A stretch of 64,000 bases of DNA from Pelomonas margarita. Lineage in GTDB: Bacteria > Pseudomonadota > Gammaproteobacteria > Burkholderiales > Burkholderiaceae_C. The notes under the pieces are model-generated. The model searched no databases and was not told where the DNA came from. It saw only the letters and a program-made list of their open reading frames with translations. Where the stretch lies: NCBI RefSeq assembly GCF_043555875.1, contig NZ_JBIGHW010000007.1, positions 223,210 through 287,209 of the forward strand, written 5' to 3'. Position 1 is the stretch's first letter, and every line of letters starts with the position of its first letter. The translations under genes were made by a program, and so were the position numbers. Below are positions 26,165 to 34,226 of this stretch, piece by piece.

Positions 26165-28969
26165 ATGAGGAAGCATTCAAGCCCCCGCCCGACGGCCATC
26201 GCAGCCGCCGCCATGCTGCTGACCGCACTCCCCGCGCTGGCGCAGGAGGCCCCCAAGAAAAAGACGGAGTCCCTGGAGGCCGTCGTCGTCACCGGCATCC
26301 GCGCCAGCATGGAGAAGTCCCTGCAGACCAAGCGAAATGCCGACGCCATCGTCGACGTCATCACCGCCGAGGACGTGGGCAAGCTGCCCGCCACCAACGT
26401 CGCCGAGGCACTGACCACCATCCCCGGCGTCACCATCGACAAGGCCTTCGGCCAGGGCGAGAAGGTGTCCATCCTGGGCACCGACCCGGCCCTCAACCGC
26501 ACGCTGATCAATGGCCAGACCATCGCCTCGGCCGACTGGTTCATCGCCGATCAGCCCGGCCGCACCTTCAACTACTCACTGCTGGCCCCGCAGCTGATCA
26601 ACAAGGTCGAGGTCTACAAGTCGCCCGAAGCCTGGCTGGACGAGGGCTCCATCGGCGGGACGGTGAACATCTCCACCCGCAAGCCGCTGGAGCAGAAGGC
26701 GCTCACGCTGGCAGCGTCGGTCGGCTATCTCTACAACGACCGCATTGGCAAGGGCAAGCCCACGGTGGCCGGCCTGGTCGGCTGGCGCAACGAGGCCAAG
26801 ACCTTCGGGGCCATCTTCTCGGTCCAGCGCTCGGAAGAAGGAATCCGCCGTGACGGCGTGGAGTCGTACGGCACCGTCAAGGGCAGCGACTACATCAACG
26901 GCAGTGGCGGTGGCGGCTCCATCAACAACCTGCCGACCGACTGGTCCGTCGCTCCCAACCCGGACGGCAGCCAGCCCAAGAAGCCGGCCTCCTGCGTCGG
27001 CAGCTGCGCCACCACGCTGCTGGCCAACCCGAACGCCGTCGGCCCCAACTCCATCAGCGCGCACTACTTCGAGCAGACCCGTAAGCGCGACACGCTGTCG
27101 CTGTCGCTGCAAGCCCGCGCCACCGACAAGCTGGACTTCGAGTTCAACGCGCTGGACGTGAAGGCCGGCTACGACAACCGCAGCCACTCGATGTTCGCCT
27201 TCCAGGGCAATGCCTGGAACGGCCTCATGAAGATGACCGACCTGGCCGTGGACGGTGGCGTCATCACCAAGGGCACGTTCAAGAACGCGCTGATGGTGTA
27301 CGACCTGATCGACCGCAAGGCGACGGTGGACACCAACTCGTACGACATCAAGGGCAACTACAAGGACGACCGCTGGTTCGCCTCCTTTCACGCCGGCACC
27401 TCCAAGGCCACCGGCGGCACCAAGCTGCAGGTCTATGGCGAGTTCCTGAACTGGTCCGACTACAGCTACGACATCAGCAGCGGCACCCCCAAGCTGAGCA
27501 TCACCGGCGTGAACCCGCTGAAGGACCCGAATGCCTTCCAGATCGACGGCGGCTGGGGCTCCGACCCCACCAAGAAGGAAACCTGGAATACCGGCTGGGG
27601 CGGCAACATCGTCTTCAAGCCGACGGTGGACAAGGAAGAGTTCATCCAGGTGGACGGCGGCCTGAAGTTCGAAGGCCCCATCTACCAGCTGCGCTTCGGC
27701 ATCAAGCACCGCGAGCACAACACCACGCAGACCATGGGCGGCGTGTCGCTGGCCTCGGTGAGCACGTACGGCGACGCCAAGGCCAGCCAGTTCTCGCCCA
27801 AGCCGCTGCCGGGCAACTACCTCAGCGGCTTCGGCAACGTCGGCGACCTGAGCAACCGCTACACCATCGACGGCGAGGCGCTGGCCGGCTACATCACCAG
27901 CGGCAAGTGGCTGGCCCCGTGGCAGACCATGCCGCAGCCCGCCACGTTCAACGACCCGTCCTTCGTCGCCAACACCTGGTCGGTCAAGGAAGTGGTGGAC
28001 GCCGCCTACGTGCAGGCCGACTACGCCCTCGACGCGCTGCGCGGCAACTTCGGCGTGCGCGTCGTGGACACCACGTCCAACAGCGGCGGCTGGGCCTGCT
28101 CGGTGTCCACGGGCCAGGCCTGCCCGGCCGACAAGTACGTGCCGACGAACGTGCAGAAGAACTACCGCAACTTCCTGCCCAACCTGAACGTCGCCTACGA
28201 GCTGAACAGCAACCTCGTGCTGCGCGCCTCGGCCGCCAAGGTCATGTCGCGCCCGAACTACGGCGACATGTCCAGCTACCTGTGGATCGGCGACCAGACC
28301 AAGACCGGCGGCGGCGGCAACCCCGACCTCAAGCCCTACAAGTCCACCAACCTGGACTTCTCGGCCGAGTGGTACTTCGCCAAGAACGCCATCCTGGCCG
28401 GCACGATCTTCAACAAGAAGGTCACCGACTACGTGCTCGTCACGACCAAGCCCGAAACGCATTACAACCAGTTCGAACGCCAGAACACCACCTACGCCGT
28501 CTCGCGCCCGAACAACGCCGGCAGCGCCACCATCAAGGGAGCCAGCCTGGCTTTCCAGGCCAACATCGGCTGGGGCTTCGGCGCGCTGACGACCTACACG
28601 TTCTCGGACACCACCTCCAGCCAGGCCAACTCGCACCTGCCGTTCAACTCCAAGCACCAGTACAGCCTGAGCCCGTTTTATGAAAGCGACCGCTTCAGCG
28701 CCCGCGTGACGTACACCTACCGCTCCAAGTACTACACGCAGGCCGACCGCGGCAACTTCCTGGTCACCGACGGCAGCAAGGATCTCGCCGCCAGCGCCAA
28801 CGTGAAGCTGACCAACCAACTCAGCCTGGGCCTGGACGCGATGAACCTGCTGGACAGCGAGTACCGCAACTACGCGGACGTGGGCGGCATCGCCAACACC
28901 GAGTTGCTGACCCGTGGCATCTACCGAACCGGCAAGCGTTACCAGGCCGTGCTGCGGTACAGCTATTGA
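26165..28969 (+). CDS. TonB-dependent outer-membrane receptor, carbohydrate type
   Basis: This 934-residue receptor has a signal peptide (cleavage after ALA, residue 26), a TonB-box-like LEAVVVTG near residues 38-45 and a plug domain (DAIVDVITAEDVGKLP, LINGQTI, GSIGGTVNI). A 22-strand barrel follows, ending in the aromatic C-terminus RYSY. Plug and length match the Xanthomonas/Caulobacter-type receptors used for oligosaccharides. The gene follows the GH19 gene closely, so chito-oligosaccharides are the probable ligand. Confidence 0.92.
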   Translation: MRKHSSPRPTAIAAAAMLLTALPALAQEAPKKKTESLEAVVVTGIRASMEKSLQTKRNADAIVDVITAEDVGKLPATNVAEALTTIPGVTIDKAFGQGEKVSILGTDPALNRTLINGQTIASADWFIADQPGRTFNYSLLAPQLINKVEVYKSPEAWLDEGSIGGTVNISTRKPLEQKALTLAASVGYLYNDRIGKGKPTVAGLVGWRNEAKTFGAIFSVQRSEEGIRRDGVESYGTVKGSDYINGSGGGGSINNLPTDWSVAPNPDGSQPKKPASCVGSCATTLLANPNAVGPNSISAHYFEQTRKRDTLSLSLQARATDKLDFEFNALDVKAGYDNRSHSMFAFQGNAWNGLMKMTDLAVDGGVITKGTFKNALMVYDLIDRKATVDTNSYDIKGNYKDDRWFASFHAGTSKATGGTKLQVYGEFLNWSDYSYDISSGTPKLSITGVNPLKDPNAFQIDGGWGSDPTKKETWNTGWGGNIVFKPTVDKEEFIQVDGGLKFEGPIYQLRFGIKHREHNTTQTMGGVSLASVSTYGDAKASQFSPKPLPGNYLSGFGNVGDLSNRYTIDGEALAGYITSGKWLAPWQTMPQPATFNDPSFVANTWSVKEVVDAAYVQADYALDALRGNFGVRVVDTTSNSGGWACSVSTGQACPADKYVPTNVQKNYRNFLPNLNVAYELNSNLVLRASAAKVMSRPNYGDMSSYLWIGDQTKTGGGGNPDLKPYKSTNLDFSAEWYFAKNAILAGTIFNKKVTDYVLVTTKPETHYNQFERQNTTYAVSRPNNAGSATIKGASLAFQANIGWGFGALTTYTFSDTTSSQANSHLPFNSKHQYSLSPFYESDRFSARVTYTYRSKYYTQADRGNFLVTDGSKDLAASANVKLTNQLSLGLDAMNLLDSEYRNYADVGGIANTELLTRGIYRTGKRYQAVLRYSY

Positions 28970-29154
28970 CCCCTCGCCCGGTCGAGCCCGCTGAACGCGG
29001 CTCGCCCAGTCGGTCCCCCGAGTGGACGGCGATGCTTGCGGCATTGAGCCGCAAGCACATCGCCAGACGGGCCGGCTTGGGAGCGGCCCGGCGCTCGGCC
29101 CGCACGACGGGGCCGGCCTCCTCTCCTCGTGTTGGCAGTCTCCTGCCTCACTTC
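28970..29154. repeat. gene-free stretch with a long stem-loop; candidate dispersed element
   Basis: Between the receptor stop and the terminator there is no credible gene. At 29028-29064 an unusually long stem-loop forms (GGCGATG-CTTGCGGC paired with GCCGCAAG-CA-CATCGCC, 15 bp with a two-base bulge and an ATTGA loop). It is non-coding and could be a 3' RNA-stabilising structure or a repeat. Confidence 0.5.
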
Positions 29155-29182
29155 GGGCGGCCCGCAAGGGTCGCCCTTTTTT
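29155..29182 (+). terminator. rho-independent terminator after the TonB receptor
   Basis: GGGCG/CGCCC pair around an inner CCC/GGG stem with a GCAA loop, followed at once by six T residues (29177-29182). It ends the chitinase-receptor transcript just before the NagX-like gene. Confidence 0.8.
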
Positions 29183-29200
29183 GCCTTGTAATCGCGCCCC

Positions 29201-30334
29201 ATGACTGCAAGCGCCTCCGCTCCGCCCCGCCTCGTGGGTATCGACCTGCTGCGTGGCCTCACCGTCGCCGTGATGATCCTCGTCAACGAATGGGCCGGCG
29301 TGGCCGGGCTGCCCGCGTGGCTGAAGCACATGCCGGCCGACGCCGATGCGATGAGCGTCGTGGACATGGTGTTCCCGGCCTTCCTGTTCATCGTCGGCCT
29401 GTCGCTGCCCATGGCGCTGCAGGCGCGGCTGGACGCCGCCGGCCGCCGCGGCGCGCTGCAGCACGTGGCCGAGCGAACGCTGGCGCTGCTGGTCGCCGGG
29501 TTGTTCATGGTGAATGCCGAGATGGCGCCGGCCGGCTTCAATGCCGCCGGCTGGCTGCTGGCCGCCTTCGCCGCCATCTTTCTGATGTGGGGCAGCGTGC
29601 GCGGCGGGCCGCCGCTGCCCTGGCCGTGGCGTCTGGTGGGCCTCGCGCTGCTGGGCGCGTGCAATGGCTACTACCCCGGCGGCATGGCCGTGCACTGGTG
29701 GGGCATCCTGGGCATGATCGGCTGGGCCTACGGGCTGGCGGCGCTGCTGTTCGTGCTGGCCGGGCGCGACGCACGGCTGCCGCTGGCGCTGGCGGGCCTG
29801 GCCGGCTGCGTGGCCTGGTACGCCTGGGCGGCGCCGCAACTCGGCGGCGGCGCGCACGCCACGCACACGGCGCTGGTGCTGGCCGGCTTGGCCACTGCCG
29901 TGCTGCTGCACGACCCGCAGCACATGCTCGCGCCCGACCGCGCCACCCGCGCCGCGCTGCTGCTGGCCTTCCTGCTGCTGGCCGTGGGCTTCAGCCTGCG
30001 GCCGCACTTCGCGCTGTCCAAGATCCACGCCACGCCCAGCTGGGGCCTGGTGTGCGCAGGTGCCACGCTGCTGCTGTATCTCATCGTGCGCCCGCTGGCC
30101 GAGGCCGCCCTCGGCCGCGCCGCGCTGACGCTGCTGGGCGATGCCGCCCGCCACCCGCTGCTGGCCTACCTGCTGCCCTTCGTCATCGGCGCGCTGCTGG
30201 CGCTGGCCGGCTGGACCTGGCCGGCGGCGCTGTCCAGCGGCGCGGCCGGCCTTGCACGCGGCGTGGCCCTGCTGGCAGGCGTGCTCGTGCTGCTGCGGTT
30301 GTTGCTGCGTGCAGGCCTGCGGCTCAAACTCTGA
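29201..30334 (+). CDS. nagX: NagX-like inner-membrane protein (COG4299, HGSNAT-related)
   Basis: This 377-residue protein has about ten membrane helices. The N-terminal signature RLVGIDLLRGLTV, followed by MILVN and the segment up to FPAFLFIVG, is typical of the DUF5009/COG4299 family related to heparan-alpha-glucosaminide N-acetyltransferase. In Shewanella and Xanthomonas chitin/GlcNAc regulons NagX is linked to GlcNAc uptake. It lies between a terminator and a lactonase gene (12 bases away). I cannot tell transporter from acetyltransferase by sequence. Confidence 0.8.
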   Translation: MTASASAPPRLVGIDLLRGLTVAVMILVNEWAGVAGLPAWLKHMPADADAMSVVDMVFPAFLFIVGLSLPMALQARLDAAGRRGALQHVAERTLALLVAGLFMVNAEMAPAGFNAAGWLLAAFAAIFLMWGSVRGGPPLPWPWRLVGLALLGACNGYYPGGMAVHWWGILGMIGWAYGLAALLFVLAGRDARLPLALAGLAGCVAWYAWAAPQLGGGAHATHTALVLAGLATAVLLHDPQHMLAPDRATRAALLLAFLLLAVGFSLRPHFALSKIHATPSWGLVCAGATLLLYLIVRPLAEAALGRAALTLLGDAARHPLLAYLLPFVIGALLALAGWTWPAALSSGAAGLARGVALLAGVLVLLRLLLRAGLRLKL

Positions 30335-30346
30335 CCCATCTGTCCC

Positions 30347-31453
30347 ATGCTGCGACGCCACCTGCTGACCCTGCCCGCCTTGCTGCCCATGACCGCCCTC
30401 GCCGCCCCGTCCGCCCGCTTCGTGCATGTGGGTACCTACGCGCCCGGCGGGCAAGGCCTGTACAGCTTCGCCATCGCGGCCGACGGCGCGCTGCGGCCGC
30501 TGCGCGTCACTGCCAACTCTGGCAGCCCCAGCTGGCTGGCCTCCGACGGCCGGCGCCTCTACGCCGCCGAGGAAGGCACCCACCATGTGGCCGTCTACAC
30601 GCAGGACGACGCCGGCCAGCTGACGCTGCTGCAGCGCGAGCCCAGCGGCGGCCAGGGGCCCTGCCAGTTGTCCCTCGCCGCCGGCCGCGTGTGGGTGGCG
30701 CATTACGGCGACGCCCGATTCGCCGCGCTGCCGCTGCAGGCCGACGGCCGCCTTGGTACGGCCGCCAGCTGGCCCAGCTGCAGCAGCGATTGCCGCCCCG
30801 GCCCCACGCGCGCCGTCAAGGCGCCGCCCGGCAGCCAGGCCCACAGCGGCCATGACGCACCGCATGCCCACATGATCCAGGCCAGCCCCGACGGCCGCTG
30901 GCTGCTGGGCACCGACCTGGGCCGCGACCGCCTGCTCGTCTGGCCGCTGACCGACGCCACGCCGGGCGCGCCCGTGCAGGAGCTGGCCCTCAGCCCCGGC
31001 TCGGGCCCGCGCCACTTCGTGTTCCACCCGCAGGACGCCGGCCTCGTTTACGTGCTGCAGGAGGAATCGTCCACGCTGTCCACCGTCGCGCTCGGCGCCG
31101 ACGGGGCGCGGGTGCTGGACGAGGTCTCCGTGCTGCCCGACGGCTTCGCCGGCACCAGCTTCGCGTCCGACCTGCTCGTCGCGCCCGGCGGCCGCCACCT
31201 CTACGCGCTGAACCGGCTGCACGACAGCATCGCCGTGCTGTCACTGGCTCGCCCGCGCAGCCCGCGCCTGCTGGACCACCACTGGGTGCGCGGCAGCTTC
31301 CCTCGCAGCGCCTGCATCGCCGGCCAGCACCTGTACGTGTGCAACCAGCGCAGCGACCAGCTCAGCCACTTCAGCCTGGGCCACCCGGAGTCGCCGCGCT
31401 TCACCGGCCGGCAGACCGGCGTGCCCAGCCCAGCCGGCGCCTGCGCCATGTAG
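30347..31453 (+). CDS. YbhE/6-phosphogluconolactonase-type beta-propeller protein, exported
   Basis: This 368-residue seven-bladed propeller belongs to the lactonase_7 family. A twin-arginine-like start (MLRRHLLTLPALL) and Ala cleavage site near residue 19 suggest export. Family motifs include VGTYAPGGQGLYSF, SPSWLA, HAHMIQASPDGRWLL and GSGPRHFVFHP. Its TAG stop is the first three bases of a REP-like repeat (31451), so the element may have set the gene's C-terminus. It probably belongs with the upstream chitin/GlcNAc genes. Confidence 0.83.
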   Translation: MLRRHLLTLPALLPMTALAAPSARFVHVGTYAPGGQGLYSFAIAADGALRPLRVTANSGSPSWLASDGRRLYAAEEGTHHVAVYTQDDAGQLTLLQREPSGGQGPCQLSLAAGRVWVAHYGDARFAALPLQADGRLGTAASWPSCSSDCRPGPTRAVKAPPGSQAHSGHDAPHAHMIQASPDGRWLLGTDLGRDRLLVWPLTDATPGAPVQELALSPGSGPRHFVFHPQDAGLVYVLQEESSTLSTVALGADGARVLDEVSVLPDGFAGTSFASDLLVAPGGRHLYALNRLHDSIAVLSLARPRSPRLLDHHWVRGSFPRSACIAGQHLYVCNQRSDQLSHFSLGHPESPRFTGRQTGVPSPAGACAM

Positions 31454-31537
31454 GGCGGGTCGCGACCCGCCGTCCGCGCGAGCCCCTTCCCGTCGCCGTC
31501 TGCCGCTGCCGAACGGCGGGGCACGACCCGCCCTACA
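31451..31537. repeat. paired REP-like palindromes (BIME-like unit)
   Basis: TAGGGCGGGTCGCGACCCGCC at its left end (31451-31471) and the inverted copy GGCGGGGCACGACCCGCC plus CTACA (31515-31537) enclose a 43-base spacer. The arrangement repeats that at 24591-24649. It lies between the lactonase and creA and could act as an mRNA-end structure. Confidence 0.8.
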
Positions 31538-31568
31538 CCCGTCTTCGCAGCCGCGTAGACTGCCTCAC

Positions 31569-32033
31569 ATGAAGCCCACCGCCCTGCTCCTCCTGCTGCT
31601 CGCCACCACGGCCCAGGCCGAGCCCCTGGGTTCGGTGGACACCGCCTTCAAGCTCATCGGCCCCGACCACAAGATCGTCGTCGACGCCTACGACGATCCC
31701 AAGGTGCAGGGCGTCACCTGCTACGTGTCCCGGGCCAAGACCGGCGGCATCAGCGGCGCCATCGGCCTGGCCGAGGACAAGGCCGAGGCCTCCATCGCCT
31801 GTCGCCAGGTCGGCCCCATCGCCATCAAGCAACCGCTGCCGCGGCAGGAAGAGGTGTTCAACGAGCGCATCTCGCTGGTGTTCAAGAAGCTGCGCATCGT
31901 GCGCATGGTCGATGCCCAGCGCAACACGCTGGTCTACCTGACCTACTCCGACCGCCTCATCGACGGTTCGCCCAAGAACAGCGTCACGGCCGTGCCGGTC
32001 GCGCGCGAGACGGCCATCCCGCTGCGCCCATGA
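31569..32033 (+). CDS. creA: CreA-family periplasmic protein
   Basis: This 154-residue protein has a signal peptide (residues 1-17, cleavage after AQA) and the CreA domain: LGSVDTAFKLIGPDHKIVVDAYDDP, VTCYVSRAKTGG and VYLTYSDRLIDGSPKNSVTAVP, each shown here only by its start. The family is widespread in proteobacteria but has no known activity. Two cysteines (in VTCYV and IACRQ) could form a disulfide. The stop overlaps the next gene's ATG by four bases. Confidence 0.9.
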   Translation: MKPTALLLLLLATTAQAEPLGSVDTAFKLIGPDHKIVVDAYDDPKVQGVTCYVSRAKTGGISGAIGLAEDKAEASIACRQVGPIAIKQPLPRQEEVFNERISLVFKKLRIVRMVDAQRNTLVYLTYSDRLIDGSPKNSVTAVPVARETAIPLRP

Positions 32034-33190
32034 GCTGGACCGACGCCCTCTTCGCGCTGCTGCCGCTGCAGGCGCTGGCGGCGGCCTTGGTGCTGATGGC
32101 CTTCATCGGCTGGCGCCATGCCAACGCGGGGGGGCGCTGGTCACAGCTGGGCCTGCTGGCGCTGGGCCTGGGACTGACGCTGGCCTGCTCCGCATGGACG
32201 CAGCACCTGCCGCTGGCGCCGCGCGCGCTGCACAGCCTGGGCCTGGCGCTGGTGAGCCTGGGCGTGAGCGCGCTGTGGTGGGCCGCCGGCCTGTGGCTGA
32301 TGCCGCACCGCGGCCGCTGGCTGATGGGGGCCGCGCCGCTGCTGCTGGGCACCGGCCATGCGGTGCTGTGGCCACAGCCCGAGCAGGCTCGCACGCTGGC
32401 CGACCTCGTGCTCGCCGCCCAGCTCGCCGCGCTGGGCGTTGCGCTGACGCTGCCCGGCCGTGAGCAGGTGCTGCACGGGCTGCACAACCGCCGCTGGCGG
32501 CTGTTGGGCCTGAGCGCCGTGCTGCCGCTGCTGGTGGCCATGCTGGCGCGGGCCGGCGCCACGCTGCTGGGCCACGGCGGGCCCTGGCCTGATCTGCTGC
32601 TGGCCGTGACCGGCCAGTTGGCGCTGCTGCTGGCCCTGCCCCTGCTGCTGCTGGCCTGGCGCGGCCAGACCGAGGCCGAGCTGGCGCGGCTGGCCCAGAC
32701 CGACGGCCTCACCGGCCTGGCCGACCGCAGTGCCTTCCAGGCACGCTCGGTGGACTTCATCGCGATGGCCCGGCGCTTCGACGAGCCGCTGGCGCTGGTG
32801 CTGCTGGACCTGGACGACTTCCCGGCGCTGCGGGCCGAGCACGGCCCGGAGCTCGCCGACCGCGCACTGGCCTTGTTCGCCAGCTGCGTGCAGACGCAGA
32901 TGCGGCTGGGCGACCTGGCCGGCCGCCTGGCCGGCGAGCAGTGCGGCGTGCTGATGGCGCGCTGCCTGCCCGAAGGCCCGCAGGCGCTGGACGCGCGGCT
33001 GCGCGCCGCGCTGGCCGAGCGCGCCCCGGCCGAGCTGGGCCTGGCGCTGTCGTACAGCGCCGGCTGGGCCCGGCTGCGCCCCGGCGACCGCGGCCTGCCC
33101 GACCTGCTGCGCCGCGCCGAGACGGCGCTCTACGAAGCCCGCCGCGCCGGCGGCGGCCTGCTGGCGGCCGAGCCGGGCGTGGCGGATTGA
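32030..33190 (+). CDS. membrane protein with a degenerate GGDEF domain
   Basis: This 386-residue protein has about seven hydrophobic helices in residues 5-215, then a GGDEF-fold domain. The entry TDGLTGLADRSAF and the metal-site LDLDDF are kept. The signature itself, near residues 300-304, reads AGEQC instead of GGDEF, so diguanylate cyclase activity is unlikely. It may act as a GTP- or c-di-GMP-responsive or dimerisation module. It is translationally coupled to creA. Confidence 0.85.
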   Translation: MSWTDALFALLPLQALAAALVLMAFIGWRHANAGGRWSQLGLLALGLGLTLACSAWTQHLPLAPRALHSLGLALVSLGVSALWWAAGLWLMPHRGRWLMGAAPLLLGTGHAVLWPQPEQARTLADLVLAAQLAALGVALTLPGREQVLHGLHNRRWRLLGLSAVLPLLVAMLARAGATLLGHGGPWPDLLLAVTGQLALLLALPLLLLAWRGQTEAELARLAQTDGLTGLADRSAFQARSVDFIAMARRFDEPLALVLLDLDDFPALRAEHGPELADRALALFASCVQTQMRLGDLAGRLAGEQCGVLMARCLPEGPQALDARLRAALAERAPAELGLALSYSAGWARLRPGDRGLPDLLRRAETALYEARRAGGGLLAAEPGVAD

Positions 33191-33197
33191 GCGTCTT

Positions 33198-34226
33198 TCA
33201 GCCCTGCAGCGCCCAGCGCTTGCAGGACTGGTGGTTGCGCTGGCCGGTTGGGCCCCAGGCGTCGGCGTCCACGGCGCTGCCCACGGCCTCCAGCGCCGGC
33301 ACCGCCGTCTCGCGGTCCTTCACCATGCAGGCGAAGTAGGCGAGCCGGTTCTGCCAGTAGCGGCTCCTGGGTGACTCTTCCAGGATGGCGCGCAGACCAT
33401 CGCGCATCAGCGGCCAGCGCGCCGCCGTGCCCTCGAACAGCGACTGCTCGTAGTCGCCGTCCGTGGCCGCGTTGTAGAGGCGCACATAGCGGCGCAGCGC
33501 GTCCTTCTCGGGCAGGCCCTTCATGGACTCGCGCACCCAGCGCTCCAGCGCATCGGGGTCGCCGCCCCACTTGGGCAGCAGGCTGGGCACGGCGGCCAGG
33601 TAGACGCAGTCATCAGTCGCATGCTGGCGCAGGCCCTTGCGCGCGATCTCCAGCTGTTGCCGCAGGCCGACGTTCATGCCGCGCAGCAGCGTCAGCAGCG
33701 GGCGGATGTAGAAGTTATCGCGCCCCATCACGTCGCCATGGGCCTTGGCATAGGCCAGCGCGTCGTTGAGCTTGGCCTTGAAGTCGGCGAAGCGCTGGTC
33801 AGACACCGTGTTGGCGAAGCCGCCGCCGCGGTGGTACCAGGCCAGCTCCACCAGGGCCTGCAGGTGCACGGCGTGGGCCAGCGGCGACTCGGGCCGGCTG
33901 CGCGCCCAGGCCAGCGTGTTGGCCGCCACCGCCTCGCGGTAGGCAACAGCCTCACCCGCGTACGTGCGCCAAATGCCGTGGCCGAAGCGGCAGCTCGCCA
34001 GCCCGCCTTCCTCGGCGCGCTGCAGATCCTGCCGGGCGGCCGCGTACAGGCGCTCCAGCTCGTCCCAGTCACCCCAGAACAGCGCCTCGGAGGCGCCGTC
34101 GTACACGGTGTCGGCCAGCACGCGCGGCGCGGCGGCGGGCGCGGCCACCGACTGTCCCTGGGCGCCCCAGGCCGACGCGACCAGCAGGCCGGCCAGCGCC
34201 GCCAGCTTCCATCGATTCAACGCCAT
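33198..34226 (-). CDS. exported DUF4034-like protein
   Basis: This 342-residue protein has a signal peptide (residues 1-25, AWGAQG) and a largely helical body with repeat-like WARSRPESPLAHAVHLQAL and YYWQNRLAYFACMVKD-like segments, resembling the DUF4034 family of TPR-like proteins. It is coupled to the gene upstream, whose end overlaps its start region. It converges with the GGDEF-protein gene seven bases away. Function unknown; a periplasmic scaffold role is a guess. Confidence 0.7.
   Translation of the reverse strand: MALNRWKLAALAGLLVASAWGAQGQSVAAPAAAPRVLADTVYDGASEALFWGDWDELERLYAAARQDLQRAEEGGLASCRFGHGIWRTYAGEAVAYREAVAANTLAWARSRPESPLAHAVHLQALVELAWYHRGGGFANTVSDQRFADFKAKLNDALAYAKAHGDVMGRDNFYIRPLLTLLRGMNVGLRQQLEIARKGLRQHATDDCVYLAAVPSLLPKWGGDPDALERWVRESMKGLPEKDALRRYVRLYNAATDGDYEQSLFEGTAARWPLMRDGLRAILEESPRSRYWQNRLAYFACMVKDRETAVPALEAVGSAVDADAWGPTGQRNHQSCKRWALQG

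Noticed and set aside
29022..29204. Sixty-codon frame after the TonB receptor
   Set aside because: It runs through the long stem-loop and the T6 terminator and has no ribosome site, so it is not a credible gene.
26576..31222. A 1548-codon open frame on the minus strand
   Set aside because: It lies antisense to the TonB receptor, NagX-like and lactonase genes, all of which have clear family matches. The translated protein is Ala/Gly/Gln/His-rich without domains, as expected from the complement of high-GC codons.
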